Of a stretch of DNA of 64,000 nt, positions 16,526-25,713 are shown one piece after another (within the stretch, counting starts at the first letter, position 1; each line of letters begins with the position of its first letter). The notes under the pieces were generated by a model. The model did not search any database, was not told the DNA's origin, and saw nothing but the letters and a program-made list of their open reading frames with translations. The position numbers and the translations under genes are program-made. Location: assembly GCF_039634365.2 (NCBI RefSeq), contig NZ_CP155079.2, positions 1,116,001 to 1,180,000 of the forward strand, in the 5' to 3' direction. This DNA comes from Mucilaginibacter sp. PAMB04168. Its GTDB lineage: Bacteria; Bacteroidota; Bacteroidia; Sphingobacteriales; Sphingobacteriaceae.

Positions 16526-19500
16526 TCAAGAAACTTTATTCGACCCCTTACCCTCTAATTGCTGTTGAAATTGAGATGGCGTTACACCAAACTCTTTTTT
16601 AAAGATAGTAGTGAAATACGATTGCGATAGTATACCTACCCTGTACATTACCTCGGTAATCAATACATCCTCATGAGTCATGATCTCTGTGGCTTTTTTT
16701 AACCGTAACGATCTGATGAATTCGTTGATGGTTTGCCCTGTTATGTCTTTTATTTTTTTGTAAAGTTTGGTTTTGCTGATGCCTATCTCCTGGCATACCC
16801 AATCTACGTTCAAATCCGGATCTTCCAGTTTCTCTTCTAGCAAACTCAGCAGGTCATTCATAAATGCCTTGTCTTTAGAGCTGTGTACCAGTTCGCGCAC
16901 TTCAACCTGGTAATCTTTATAATATCGTTCTTTAATCTTTTGCCGCTGCTCAAACAAATTTTTAATAGTAATAAGTAGCAGGCTGGTGTTAATGGGCTTA
17001 CTGAAATAGTAATCAGCTCCCGACTCAACACCTTGTAAGCGCGACTCAATAGCATCCTTTGCGGTAAGCATGATAAACGGTATGTGGCTCGTTTCAAAAT
17101 CAGCTTTAACGGTAGCACAAAATTCAATGCCATCCATCACCGGCATCATTAAATCGCTCATAATCAAAGCAGGCGATTGTTCTTTAGCTTTATCTAGGCC
17201 CTCCTGTCCATTTCTAGCTTCAATGATTTGATAAAAAGGCTGTAATAGCTCTTTAATATAAGCACGCAGCTCTGCGTTATCATCTACAATTAATACTAAC
17301 GGTGAACTTTGGAGTGTTTGATCAGTAGATAATTCTAAAGTATCTGATGCAATTTTGGGCTTATACAAAAGTTCTTTATACTTCATGCTTTCCAACTGTA
17401 CACCTCCTTCAGCAGGGTGTTCTATCCACATTTCGCTTCGGCTATAGTCGGCTGGGTGGCATGGCAAGGCTACAATAATATTAGTGCCCTGGTGGCGCTC
17501 ACTGTTAACCAACAAGTATCCTTTGTGTAATAAGGTTAGCGTTTTAACAAAAGCCAACCCCACGCCCGAACCTAAATGGCTATCTGTAATGCGATAATAG
17601 CGCTCAAATAGGTAACTGATGGAATCTTTAGAAATGCCGATGCCCGAATCGCTTATGCTGATATACAGATACTTTTTTGCTTTGTAGTCGTTATCAATTT
17701 TAAAGGTGTTACTATAAGGTGTTGTAAAGCCTTCTAACGATGCTAAAACTTCGATACTGATATGACCTTGCTCGGGGGTGTATTTAAAGGAGTTGTTGAG
17801 TAAGTTGAGTAATATTTTTTCAACCACTTGCCGGTCAAAATAGGCGTTATTAAAATTAGCATGCTTTTTTACAGTGAATTGTATTTGATGCTGCCGGGCT
17901 AAATCTTCAAACTCAAGTGCAATCTCATCAATAAAAACCGAAAAATTGCTTTCCATAACCTTCAGCTTTAATGCACCTGATTCTGCCTTTCTAAAATCCA
18001 TTAATTCGCTGATGAGTTGCATTAAGCGGTTTGCATTGCGATGTATGGTGTGGAATTGACGGGTAAATGCCGAGCCGGTATCTTGTTTTAAAATTTGTTC
18101 TAACGGTCCGAGTATCAAAGTAAGCGGCGTCCGAAACTCATGCGATATGTTGGTGAAAAACTGCAATTGCAACTGGTGCATTTCTTCGCGCTTTTGCTCA
18201 TGTATTACCCTAAGTTCAGATTTTCGCCTGTAATAGAGGTATAAGAAGATAGAACCAGTAATGCTAAGCCCGGCTAGTAATTTAAACCACCAGGTAAGCC
18301 AAAAAGGCGGACGAATGATAACGTCAACCGAAGCGGGCTGCGTGTTCCATTTACCATCGGGCGTACTGGCTTTTACATAAAAAGTATATCGTCCCGGATC
18401 AAGGTTGGTATAAGTTGCCTTACGTTGCGTACCTACTTTATTCCATCCCTTGTCAAATCCTTTCAAAAAATAAGCGTACTGTGTTTTTGCCGGTGCTACA
18501 TAATTTAAGGCCGCATATTCAAACGAAAGTACAGATTGATTATAATCAAGCGTTACCTTTTCAGCTTCGGTAATAGACTTATCAATAATTTTATCTGATG
18601 TGCCAGCCTTGATGCTTTTGTTAAATATCTGCAAATCGGTGATATATATGGGATAGCGGTAATGGTTGCTGGCTATACTATCGGGGTTAAAAACATTGAA
18701 CCCTTTAAAGCCGCCAAAAAGCAATTGTCCGTTTCGAGTTTTAAGACAGGCATTTTGACAAAACTCCAGCCCTTGAAGCCCATCTGCATCAGTATAGCGT
18801 TTTACATAACCGTTTGCCGAATTAAAGCTGATAAGACCATTGCTGGTACTTACCCACAGGCTGGCGTTTTTGTCTTCAATTATTGCCTGTATTTTTTCGT
18901 TTATTAAATATTGGTGGGTGGATGCTAAACCAAACTGTTTTTTTGCCGGATTAAATAAGTAAAGCCCATTACTGCCTACCCACAACCGATGCTTGGTGTC
19001 TGTATAAATTGTGCGTATGCTGCCAGTCTGACCTTCTTTTACATTATAAAAATAGTGTGTGAATTGCCGTGTTTGAAAATTAAGGCAGTTCAAACCCCCG
19101 TCATCCGTTCCAAACCATAGGTTGTTTTGGTAATCTTGATTGATGCTTACTACATTGTTACCAACAAATTCGGTTTGGCCGTTAAAAGATTTAGTAATGC
19201 GGCTAAACTTTTCCGTTTTGGGGTTAAAGATATTTAAGCCGCCATAGAAGGTAGCAACCCATAAATTTCCCTGTTTATCCTCAAAAATACGCCAGACATT
19301 ATTTGAGCTAATCGAATTTGGATCACCATCGCGATGAACGTAGCGTTTAAAGGTTCCGTTAGCCGGGTTGTACAGGTTAAGGCCTCCACCCCAGGTGCCT
19401 ACCCATATATGGCCCTGCCGGTCTTGCATAATATGCAAAATTGCGTCAGAGCCTATGGTGTTTTCCTGCTTTGCGTTGTACCGGTATTGTTTGAATTGAT

Positions 19501-20707
19501 CGGTTAGTGGGTTCCATAAATTTATGCCGCCGCCATCGGTGCCTACCCAAATGGTTCCCGACTTGTCTTCAAAGAAAGTTTTGACATCCTTATAGGAAAG
19601 CATTCCTGATGCTGAACCCTGTGTATAGGTTTTAAATTTGTAGGTATTTGACCGGTAGATGTTAGCACCACCACGGTGCGTACCTATCCAAATATTGCCT
19701 TGTCTGTCTTCAAATAAAGCCGAGGCAGTTTTCTGAGAAAGGCTATAAGGCTTGTTAGCGTTATTTTCATACCTGCTAAAAGTTTTCGAAGCCGCATTCC
19801 ATAAGTTAACACCACCATTTTCGGTAGCTATCCAAACCTGGCCTTTACTGTCGCACAAAATACTTTTAACTACATTATTTGACAAGCTGGCCGTGTTGTA
19901 TTGCTGGTTAATATAATTGTGAATTTGATTGGTTTGGCGGTCATAAACAAATACACCATTACCGGTGGTGCCTATCCACAATTTATTTTGTTTGTCAACT
20001 TCAATAGTTTTAATGCGTAAGGTGGCTACCTCATTTAACCTCCCGGTTGGCTTTAGGAATTTTTTTGATTTTATGTCGAAGGATAATACACCATTGCCAT
20101 CGGTCCCGATAAGCAACCGGCCAAAAGTATCCGGATATATACAGGTTACGGTAGGAGAGGATTTACCACTTGTTCGAGGCAACACATAGTATCGGAACGT
20201 GCCGTTTTTCCAATCAAACCGCTGAAGCCCCGCCGCAGTACCTAGCCACAAATAACCCAATTTATCTTCGCTAATACAATTAATGATATTACTAGTCAGA
20301 TGTCCTTTAGTTGTGTGACGCGTGTAGCGGATGAATGAATTAGAGTTTCGATAATATTGATTTAAGCCGTGCTCGGTAGCCACCCAAAGGCGTTGCTTAC
20401 TGTCTTCAAAAATTTGAGTGATATTACTATTGCTAAGGGTATGTTCGCTGGTGCCGTTACTTTTAAAAGAGGTAATGCGGTAGCCATCGTAAAGGTTCAG
20501 GCCATCTTCGGTACCCAGCCATATGTATCCCTTGCTATCTTGAAAAATACTGGTTACCGTACTGTTCGAAAGGCCCTGCTCACGTGTCAGATAGTCAAAT
20601 TTTATTTCAGGCAATTGAGCAACCACGCTTTTACTAGTGAGCATTACACAAAGCATAAGCAACAAGCCCATAATGCCTGCATTTTTAATGTACGCGTTCA
20701 AAAACAT
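16526..20707 (-). CDS. Hybrid two-component system regulator (HTCS), one-component sensor to AraC-type
   Basis: About 1393 residues. The periplasmic sensor is two seven-bladed-type propellers of Reg_prop repeats (recurring IWxGTxGGGxNLW-like blades, about 35-700), then a Y_Y_Y domain (about 735-800) and a transmembrane helix near 803-822. HisKA carries SHEFRTPL (His about 856), followed by HATPase (NLLNNSFKYTP, DSGIGIS), a receiver with VDDN and SDLMMP (Asp about 1185), and an AraC-type helix-turn-helix at about 1290-1385. Such proteins sense oligosaccharides and activate their own utilisation locus. It lies divergent to the SusC/SusD operon. ATG at 20707 is preferred to a TTG at 20716. All catalytic residues seem intact. 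Confidence 0.96.
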   Translation of the reverse strand: MFLNAYIKNAGIMGLLLMLCVMLTSKSVVAQLPEIKFDYLTREQGLSNSTVTSIFQDSKGYIWLGTEDGLNLYDGYRITSFKSNGTSEHTLSNSNITQIFEDSKQRLWVATEHGLNQYYRNSNSFIRYTRHTTKGHLTSNIINCISEDKLGYLWLGTAAGLQRFDWKNGTFRYYVLPRTSGKSSPTVTCIYPDTFGRLLIGTDGNGVLSFDIKSKKFLKPTGRLNEVATLRIKTIEVDKQNKLWIGTTGNGVFVYDRQTNQIHNYINQQYNTASLSNNVVKSILCDSKGQVWIATENGGVNLWNAASKTFSRYENNANKPYSLSQKTASALFEDRQGNIWIGTHRGGANIYRSNTYKFKTYTQGSASGMLSYKDVKTFFEDKSGTIWVGTDGGGINLWNPLTDQFKQYRYNAKQENTIGSDAILHIMQDRQGHIWVGTWGGGLNLYNPANGTFKRYVHRDGDPNSISSNNVWRIFEDKQGNLWVATFYGGLNIFNPKTEKFSRITKSFNGQTEFVGNNVVSINQDYQNNLWFGTDDGGLNCLNFQTRQFTHYFYNVKEGQTGSIRTIYTDTKHRLWVGSNGLYLFNPAKKQFGLASTHQYLINEKIQAIIEDKNASLWVSTSNGLISFNSANGYVKRYTDADGLQGLEFCQNACLKTRNGQLLFGGFKGFNVFNPDSIASNHYRYPIYITDLQIFNKSIKAGTSDKIIDKSITEAEKVTLDYNQSVLSFEYAALNYVAPAKTQYAYFLKGFDKGWNKVGTQRKATYTNLDPGRYTFYVKASTPDGKWNTQPASVDVIIRPPFWLTWWFKLLAGLSITGSIFLYLYYRRKSELRVIHEQKREEMHQLQLQFFTNISHEFRTPLTLILGPLEQILKQDTGSAFTRQFHTIHRNANRLMQLISELMDFRKAESGALKLKVMESNFSVFIDEIALEFEDLARQHQIQFTVKKHANFNNAYFDRQVVEKILLNLLNNSFKYTPEQGHISIEVLASLEGFTTPYSNTFKIDNDYKAKKYLYISISDSGIGISKDSISYLFERYYRITDSHLGSGVGLAFVKTLTLLHKGYLLVNSERHQGTNIIVALPCHPADYSRSEMWIEHPAEGGVQLESMKYKELLYKPKIASDTLELSTDQTLQSSPLVLIVDDNAELRAYIKELLQPFYQIIEARNGQEGLDKAKEQSPALIMSDLMMPVMDGIEFCATVKADFETSHIPFIMLTAKDAIESRLQGVESGADYYFSKPINTSLLLITIKNLFEQRQKIKERYYKDYQVEVRELVHSSKDKAFMNDLLSLLEEKLEDPDLNVDWVCQEIGISKTKLYKKIKDITGQTINEFIRSLRLKKATEIMTHEDVLITEVMYRVGILSQSYFTTIFKKEFGVTPSQFQQQLEGKGSNKVS

Positions 20708-21061
20708 AAGAAGCAAGAAATTGGCAAATTGGCCAATAGCAGGTTTATAATTTGTAATAATGCAAATTACACAAAAAATTACGAATGTGTAATTGAGGCG
20801 TGTTACGTATCACTCAAATAGTGCCTTTATCGTATCAAAATGCCTTTTTCTGGTCATCAGGAATATCTTTTAGGTCAAATCAGCAAATAAAAGGCTCAAC
20901 AGAGCAAGCTGGTTAATTTCGCAATAAGGTAATTTGCGACATAAACCAATTAAAAACGCGAACCTGCTAAAAGGTGCAGTATCTTACTTACCTATTTTGC
21001 ATGCGTATGCCTTACCCGATGAGGGCTATAAGCATGTTGCAGGCTCACTAAAAATAATTAT
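20708..21061. promoter_or_regulatory. Divergent control region between HTCS and SusC operon
   Basis: This 354-base gap should hold promoters for both directions and the regulator's operator. Two inverted repeats stand out: ATTGGC/GCCAAT at 20720-20737, 13 bases from the regulator's start, and TCGCAA-N9-TTGCGA at 20919-20939. Neither is proven to be an operator. No clean TAnnTTTG -7 box was found. Confidence 0.4.
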
Positions 21062-23989
21062 ATGAGAAAAACTTTACCAGCGTTTTTTCCATCAGTTTTT
21101 ACGGCTTTTTCGGTAGCCCTTTTTTTAACAGGTATTGGCGCATCAACGGCCTATGGCGCAGGCCGCTTTGCAGAGCACAATAAACTAGTTAAGGACGGCG
21201 GGGATACAAAAAAGGTGAAAAAGCGAAAAATGGTTAAACCGATAGCCGACACACCTTTAGTACTAACGCCTGCCTTAACAGATACAAGTGCCTACTATTC
21301 TGCGCTGTTTCGCAGGCAGTTGAAACGCACCAGTATTGAGTCGGTAGGCGAGGTTTATAATGCCGACATCCGTAAAACCATTGCCGCCAATTTTGGCACC
21401 ATGATAACCGGCAGGCTTGCGGGCCTCTACACACAGCAAACATCCGGAGCACCTGGTGGGGATGATGTATCGCTGCAGCTACGCGGCCGTAATCCGGTTG
21501 TACTAATTGACGGTACACCTCAAAGCTTTTCATCAATTAATGCTGAGCAAATTGAGTCGATTACCGTTTTAAAAGATGCGCTTTCTACCGCAATGTACGG
21601 CTTGCGGTCCGCAAACGGACTTATCTTGATCACTACAAAAAAAGGCGATTCCCGCAGTAACACATTCTCATTTAATGCCCTGCAGGGTGTAACCCAACCG
21701 GTAAGCAAGCCTAAATTTTTAGACGCTTATAATTATGCCACACTTTATAACGAGGCTTTGACCAATGATGGCTATGCTGCTGCATATTCCCCTGCCGATT
21801 TGGAAGCCTTCAGAACCGGGAGCGACCCCTTGGGTCACCCTAACGTAAACTGGCAAAATGAGGTTTTGCGCAACCGGGCAGCTTTTAGCAGCTATGATTT
21901 ATCTGCTTCAGGAGGTAATAAAAGTGTACGCTATTTTGCCGATTTAAACTACTGGAAACAGCAAGGCTTTTTTAAAACGGATGCTGATCGGAGCTACAAC
22001 ACCAACGCAGATTATACACGATACATTTTACGCACTAATGTTGAATTTGATATCAACAAATACTTATTAGCCAGTGTAAATCTATTTGGCCGGATACAGG
22101 ATTTTAATGAACCCGGCGCTACTACCGAAACCATTTTAACCAACCTGCGCAACACGCCAAACAGCGCTTATCCGGTTTTTAATGCCAACGGCTCTCTTGC
22201 TGGCAATCTGAATTTTCAAAACAATATTTACGGACAGGTTTTTCAGTCGGGTTACCGCCCCTCAAACAGCCGCGATTTTAAGTTTGATGTAGCGCTGAAG
22301 GGCAATCTCGACCCTTTAATTAAAGGTATGTGGGCAAAAGCACTGGTTGCCATGCGCTCATACAGTTTGGAAGATGTGAACCGCAGCCGCGCGCTTGTAG
22401 TTTATGAGCCGTTGGCTGGCGCTAATGGCACTACCACCTATCGGCAGTACGGTAACATTGCCGACCAGGTAAATACGGCCACCATTAACACCCAAAACAG
22501 ATTAAATTATACCGAACTATCCTTAGGGTATGATAAACATACCGGTGTACACCAGTTTAACGGTTTACTGCTGGCCAATAACGATGTTCGGTCCATTAAT
22601 AGTGATGTTTCCATACGATATGTAGGTCTGTCAGGTAATTTGTCTTACAGTTATAATGATAAATATCTGGTTCAGGTATCTGCCGGCTACAATGGCTCTA
22701 ATCATTTTGCTCAGGGCAATCGTTATGGTTTTTTTCCGGCTGTAGGTTTAGGTTGGGTTATTAATAAGGAACACTTTTTAAGTGATACCCGCTGGTTAAA
22801 TAACCTGAAGCTGCGGGCAACGTATGGCAAAACGGGTTATGATGCTTCCGGCTATTATGAGTACGAGCAGTATTATACATCAGGCAGCAATTACAATTTG
22901 GGCACAACACCCACAACTGCTACCGGTTTAACGCTGGCTAACCTGGCCAACCCCAATCAAACCTGGGAAAAAGCCAATAAATTGAACATTGGCATAGACG
23001 CAGCCATACTCAATAATGCAGTTACGTTTAGTGCCGAATATTTTAACAACAAATATTACGATTTATTAATAACCCGGGGCGGCAGCAGTAATTTGTTCGG
23101 TATAACCTATCCGGATGAAAACCTGGGTCAAAACCGTTACAGCGGCTTTGAGTTTCAGGCAGCCTATCAAAAGCAAAGCAAGTATTTCGGATTTTATGTA
23201 TCACCCAATTTGACCATACAGCGCTCAAAAGTACTTTTCCAGGATGAGGTGACCTATCCTTACAGTTATATGCAGCGTACCGGTCAAACTGTTGGGCAAA
23301 TTTATGGCTACCTGGCCGATGGATTGTTTCAAACACAAGCCGAAGCCAATGCAGCCGCTAAACCTTTTTCAACTGCCCGTGCAGGCGACATTAAGTACCG
23401 CGACATCAATAGCGACGGCGTTATCAACTCGTACGACCAGACGGTAATAGGCAACAAAGGTCCGCTTATTTATTACGGACTGAACCTTGGTGTAAATTGG
23501 AAAGGTGTTGATATATCGGCCTTGCTTCAGGGCGTAAGCAACAGAAGTTTGATTGTGGGTAATACCGGGGTTGCCGGTTTGCCGCAAGGGTTGCCAACCA
23601 GCAGCTATTTAATACCAGCTAACCAGGTTTGGGAGTTTCAGACCAACGGACGAGGACAGGCGTACGAAAGCAATTTAAATCGTTGGACCCCGGCTACCGC
23701 CGCTACAGCTACATATCCCAGAGCATCGGTAGGCACTAATTTAAATAACAGTCAGTTATCATCGTTTTGGGTACGCTCCGGTAATTATATGCGCTTAAAA
23801 AGTGTTGAACTGGGTTATACCCTGCCTTTACAGCTTACTGGTAAAATAGGGTTAAAACAAGCCCGCATTTATATCAACGGCTACAATTTATTTACGGCCA
23901 CCAAACTTAAGGACGTTGATCCGGAGGGTTTCTCGGGCCTGTATCCGGTGCAGAAAATGTTTAACGCTGGTATAAACGTAAAATTTTAA
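21062..23989 (+). CDS. SusC-family TonB-dependent receptor lacking the usual N-terminal domain
   Basis: A 975-residue receptor with a signal peptide (to about residue 33), then a lysine-rich linker (about 45-60), a plug at about 105-215 (LRGRNPVVLIDG, ITVLKDALSTAMYG, GLILITTKKG) and the barrel. The CarboxypepD_reg-like domain that normally precedes the plug in SusC proteins is absent. No secretin/TonB short domain replaces it that I can see. It is first of the operon divergent from the HTCS and partners the SusD 9 bases downstream. It probably imports the oligosaccharides made by the surface hydrolases. The motif order makes the family certain. Confidence 0.92.
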   Translation: MRKTLPAFFPSVFTAFSVALFLTGIGASTAYGAGRFAEHNKLVKDGGDTKKVKKRKMVKPIADTPLVLTPALTDTSAYYSALFRRQLKRTSIESVGEVYNADIRKTIAANFGTMITGRLAGLYTQQTSGAPGGDDVSLQLRGRNPVVLIDGTPQSFSSINAEQIESITVLKDALSTAMYGLRSANGLILITTKKGDSRSNTFSFNALQGVTQPVSKPKFLDAYNYATLYNEALTNDGYAAAYSPADLEAFRTGSDPLGHPNVNWQNEVLRNRAAFSSYDLSASGGNKSVRYFADLNYWKQQGFFKTDADRSYNTNADYTRYILRTNVEFDINKYLLASVNLFGRIQDFNEPGATTETILTNLRNTPNSAYPVFNANGSLAGNLNFQNNIYGQVFQSGYRPSNSRDFKFDVALKGNLDPLIKGMWAKALVAMRSYSLEDVNRSRALVVYEPLAGANGTTTYRQYGNIADQVNTATINTQNRLNYTELSLGYDKHTGVHQFNGLLLANNDVRSINSDVSIRYVGLSGNLSYSYNDKYLVQVSAGYNGSNHFAQGNRYGFFPAVGLGWVINKEHFLSDTRWLNNLKLRATYGKTGYDASGYYEYEQYYTSGSNYNLGTTPTTATGLTLANLANPNQTWEKANKLNIGIDAAILNNAVTFSAEYFNNKYYDLLITRGGSSNLFGITYPDENLGQNRYSGFEFQAAYQKQSKYFGFYVSPNLTIQRSKVLFQDEVTYPYSYMQRTGQTVGQIYGYLADGLFQTQAEANAAAKPFSTARAGDIKYRDINSDGVINSYDQTVIGNKGPLIYYGLNLGVNWKGVDISALLQGVSNRSLIVGNTGVAGLPQGLPTSSYLIPANQVWEFQTNGRGQAYESNLNRWTPATAATATYPRASVGTNLNNSQLSSFWVRSGNYMRLKSVELGYTLPLQLTGKIGLKQARIYINGYNLFTATKLKDVDPEGFSGLYPVQKMFNAGINVKF

Positions 23990-23998
23990 AGCATTCAC

Positions 23999-25690
23999 AT
24001 GAAAAAATTATATATAGCTATAGCTTTTTTAATGAGCTTAACGGCTTGCAAGAAAGCGCTTGACGAGCAGCCGCTTGAAAAGATTACAGAAGACTATGTA
24101 TTCGATGCCCGCGATTCTGTAGGCACACAAGCCTTACAGGTGCTAAATGATATCTATAGTAATTTGCCCAATGGATTTAACCGCATTGACGGTAACTTTT
24201 TAGATGCGGCTACCGATGATGCAGTATCATCAAGGGTTAATGCTGCAATTGTTAACCTGGCACAAAGCCGAATATCACCAACAATAAACCCTGATGATGC
24301 CTGGGCAAAGTATTACACGGGCATACGCAAGGTAAATCAATACATTAGCAAAGTAACCGTTATCCCCAATACCAACGTTAAGTTTTGGGTAGCCGAAGCC
24401 AAAGCATTACGCGCTATATTCTATTTTGAATTACTAAAACGTTATGGGGGAATACCATTACTGGGCGATAGAGTTTATACACTGGCTGACAACATACAGG
24501 TAAAACGTAACACGTTTGCAGAGTGTGTAAATTATTTAGTAGCCGAATGTGATGCACTGTCACCACAACTCAGAACCGAAGCGCAAATTAACGCCAACCC
24601 GTCTGACTTTGGACGTATTTCAAAAGGAGCAGTGCTGTCATTAAAATCAAGGGTGTTACTTTACGCCGCAAGCCCGCTGTTTAATGGCGGCGTTGCAGCA
24701 GGCGGAAATGCCGAACAGCGTTTGGTAGCTGGTTACCCTACCTATGATGTTACCCGTTGGACTGCCGCCGCCAACGCGGCCCGCGAGGTGATCAATTTGG
24801 GTAGCTACAGTTTGGATGCCTCATTCACTAACGTGTTTACCGCACGTAAAAGCAACGAAACTATTTTATCTTACCTCAGGGCAGTTACCAACGACCTGGA
24901 AGTGAACAATGGACCGGTAGGTTACGGCGTAGGTAGCACCGGGCAAGGCATTACCAGCCCCTCACAGGATTTGGTTGACTCATATCCTATGCTGAACGGG
25001 CAGCCCATCAACGAATCTGCTACCTACAACCCAGCTAACCCTTATGCCGGCCGCGATCCGCGTTTAGCTAATACCGTATTAACTAATGGTACTCGGTGGC
25101 TTAACCGCAATGTAGAAACGTTTGAAGGAGGCTTGGATAAACCTAATCGTGGTAACCAGGTACAAACACGTACGGGCTATTATCTACGTAAATTTTTAGG
25201 CAATTTTACCAGTGCCACTCAATATTCTACCCAAAACCATAACTACCCTATATTCAGGTATACCGAAATACTACTCAACTTTGCCGAAGCTTTGAATGAA
25301 AGTGCTGGTCCTACAACTGAGGTTTATAAGGCCTTAACCGATATACGCAAAAGAGCCGGTATTACTGCAGGCGCGGGCAACCTATATGGACTAAAAGCAA
25401 ATATGACGCAAAACGAAATGCGCAATGCGATTAAGCTAGAACGCAGGATTGAATTGGCGTTTGAGGAACACCGCTACTGGGACTTACGCCGCTGGAAAGA
25501 TGCTGAAACGGTATTAAACCGCAACGTGAATGGAGTTTCTATCACATTAAATTCCTCCACAAGTGTACTTTCTTACCAAAGTATTGTTGCCGACAAAACC
25601 ATATTCTCCGCTCCTAAAATGTATTTGTATCCTATCCCTTTCGCCGAAACTGCGAAGAATAACTTGCTAGTACAAAATATTGGATGGTAG
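23999..25690 (+). CDS. SusD/RagB-family surface lipoprotein
   Basis: A 563-residue lipoprotein, lipobox LTAC with cysteine 17 followed by KK. SusD features: WAKYYTGIRKVNQYI, EAKALRAIFYFELLKRYGGIPLL (TPR helices near residue 130-150), KSRVLLYAASPLFNG near 220, and the C-terminal EERRIELAFEEHRYWDLRRW-like block near 480-500. It caps the SusC encoded just upstream and should bind glycan at the cell surface. It differs clearly from the second SusD of the operon, so the two pairs may take different oligosaccharides. Confidence 0.95.
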   Translation: MKKLYIAIAFLMSLTACKKALDEQPLEKITEDYVFDARDSVGTQALQVLNDIYSNLPNGFNRIDGNFLDAATDDAVSSRVNAAIVNLAQSRISPTINPDDAWAKYYTGIRKVNQYISKVTVIPNTNVKFWVAEAKALRAIFYFELLKRYGGIPLLGDRVYTLADNIQVKRNTFAECVNYLVAECDALSPQLRTEAQINANPSDFGRISKGAVLSLKSRVLLYAASPLFNGGVAAGGNAEQRLVAGYPTYDVTRWTAAANAAREVINLGSYSLDASFTNVFTARKSNETILSYLRAVTNDLEVNNGPVGYGVGSTGQGITSPSQDLVDSYPMLNGQPINESATYNPANPYAGRDPRLANTVLTNGTRWLNRNVETFEGGLDKPNRGNQVQTRTGYYLRKFLGNFTSATQYSTQNHNYPIFRYTEILLNFAEALNESAGPTTEVYKALTDIRKRAGITAGAGNLYGLKANMTQNEMRNAIKLERRIELAFEEHRYWDLRRWKDAETVLNRNVNGVSITLNSSTSVLSYQSIVADKTIFSAPKMYLYPIPFAETAKNNLLVQNIGW

Positions 25691-25713
25691 TGCTTAAAAC
25701 CAATTGTAAATTT

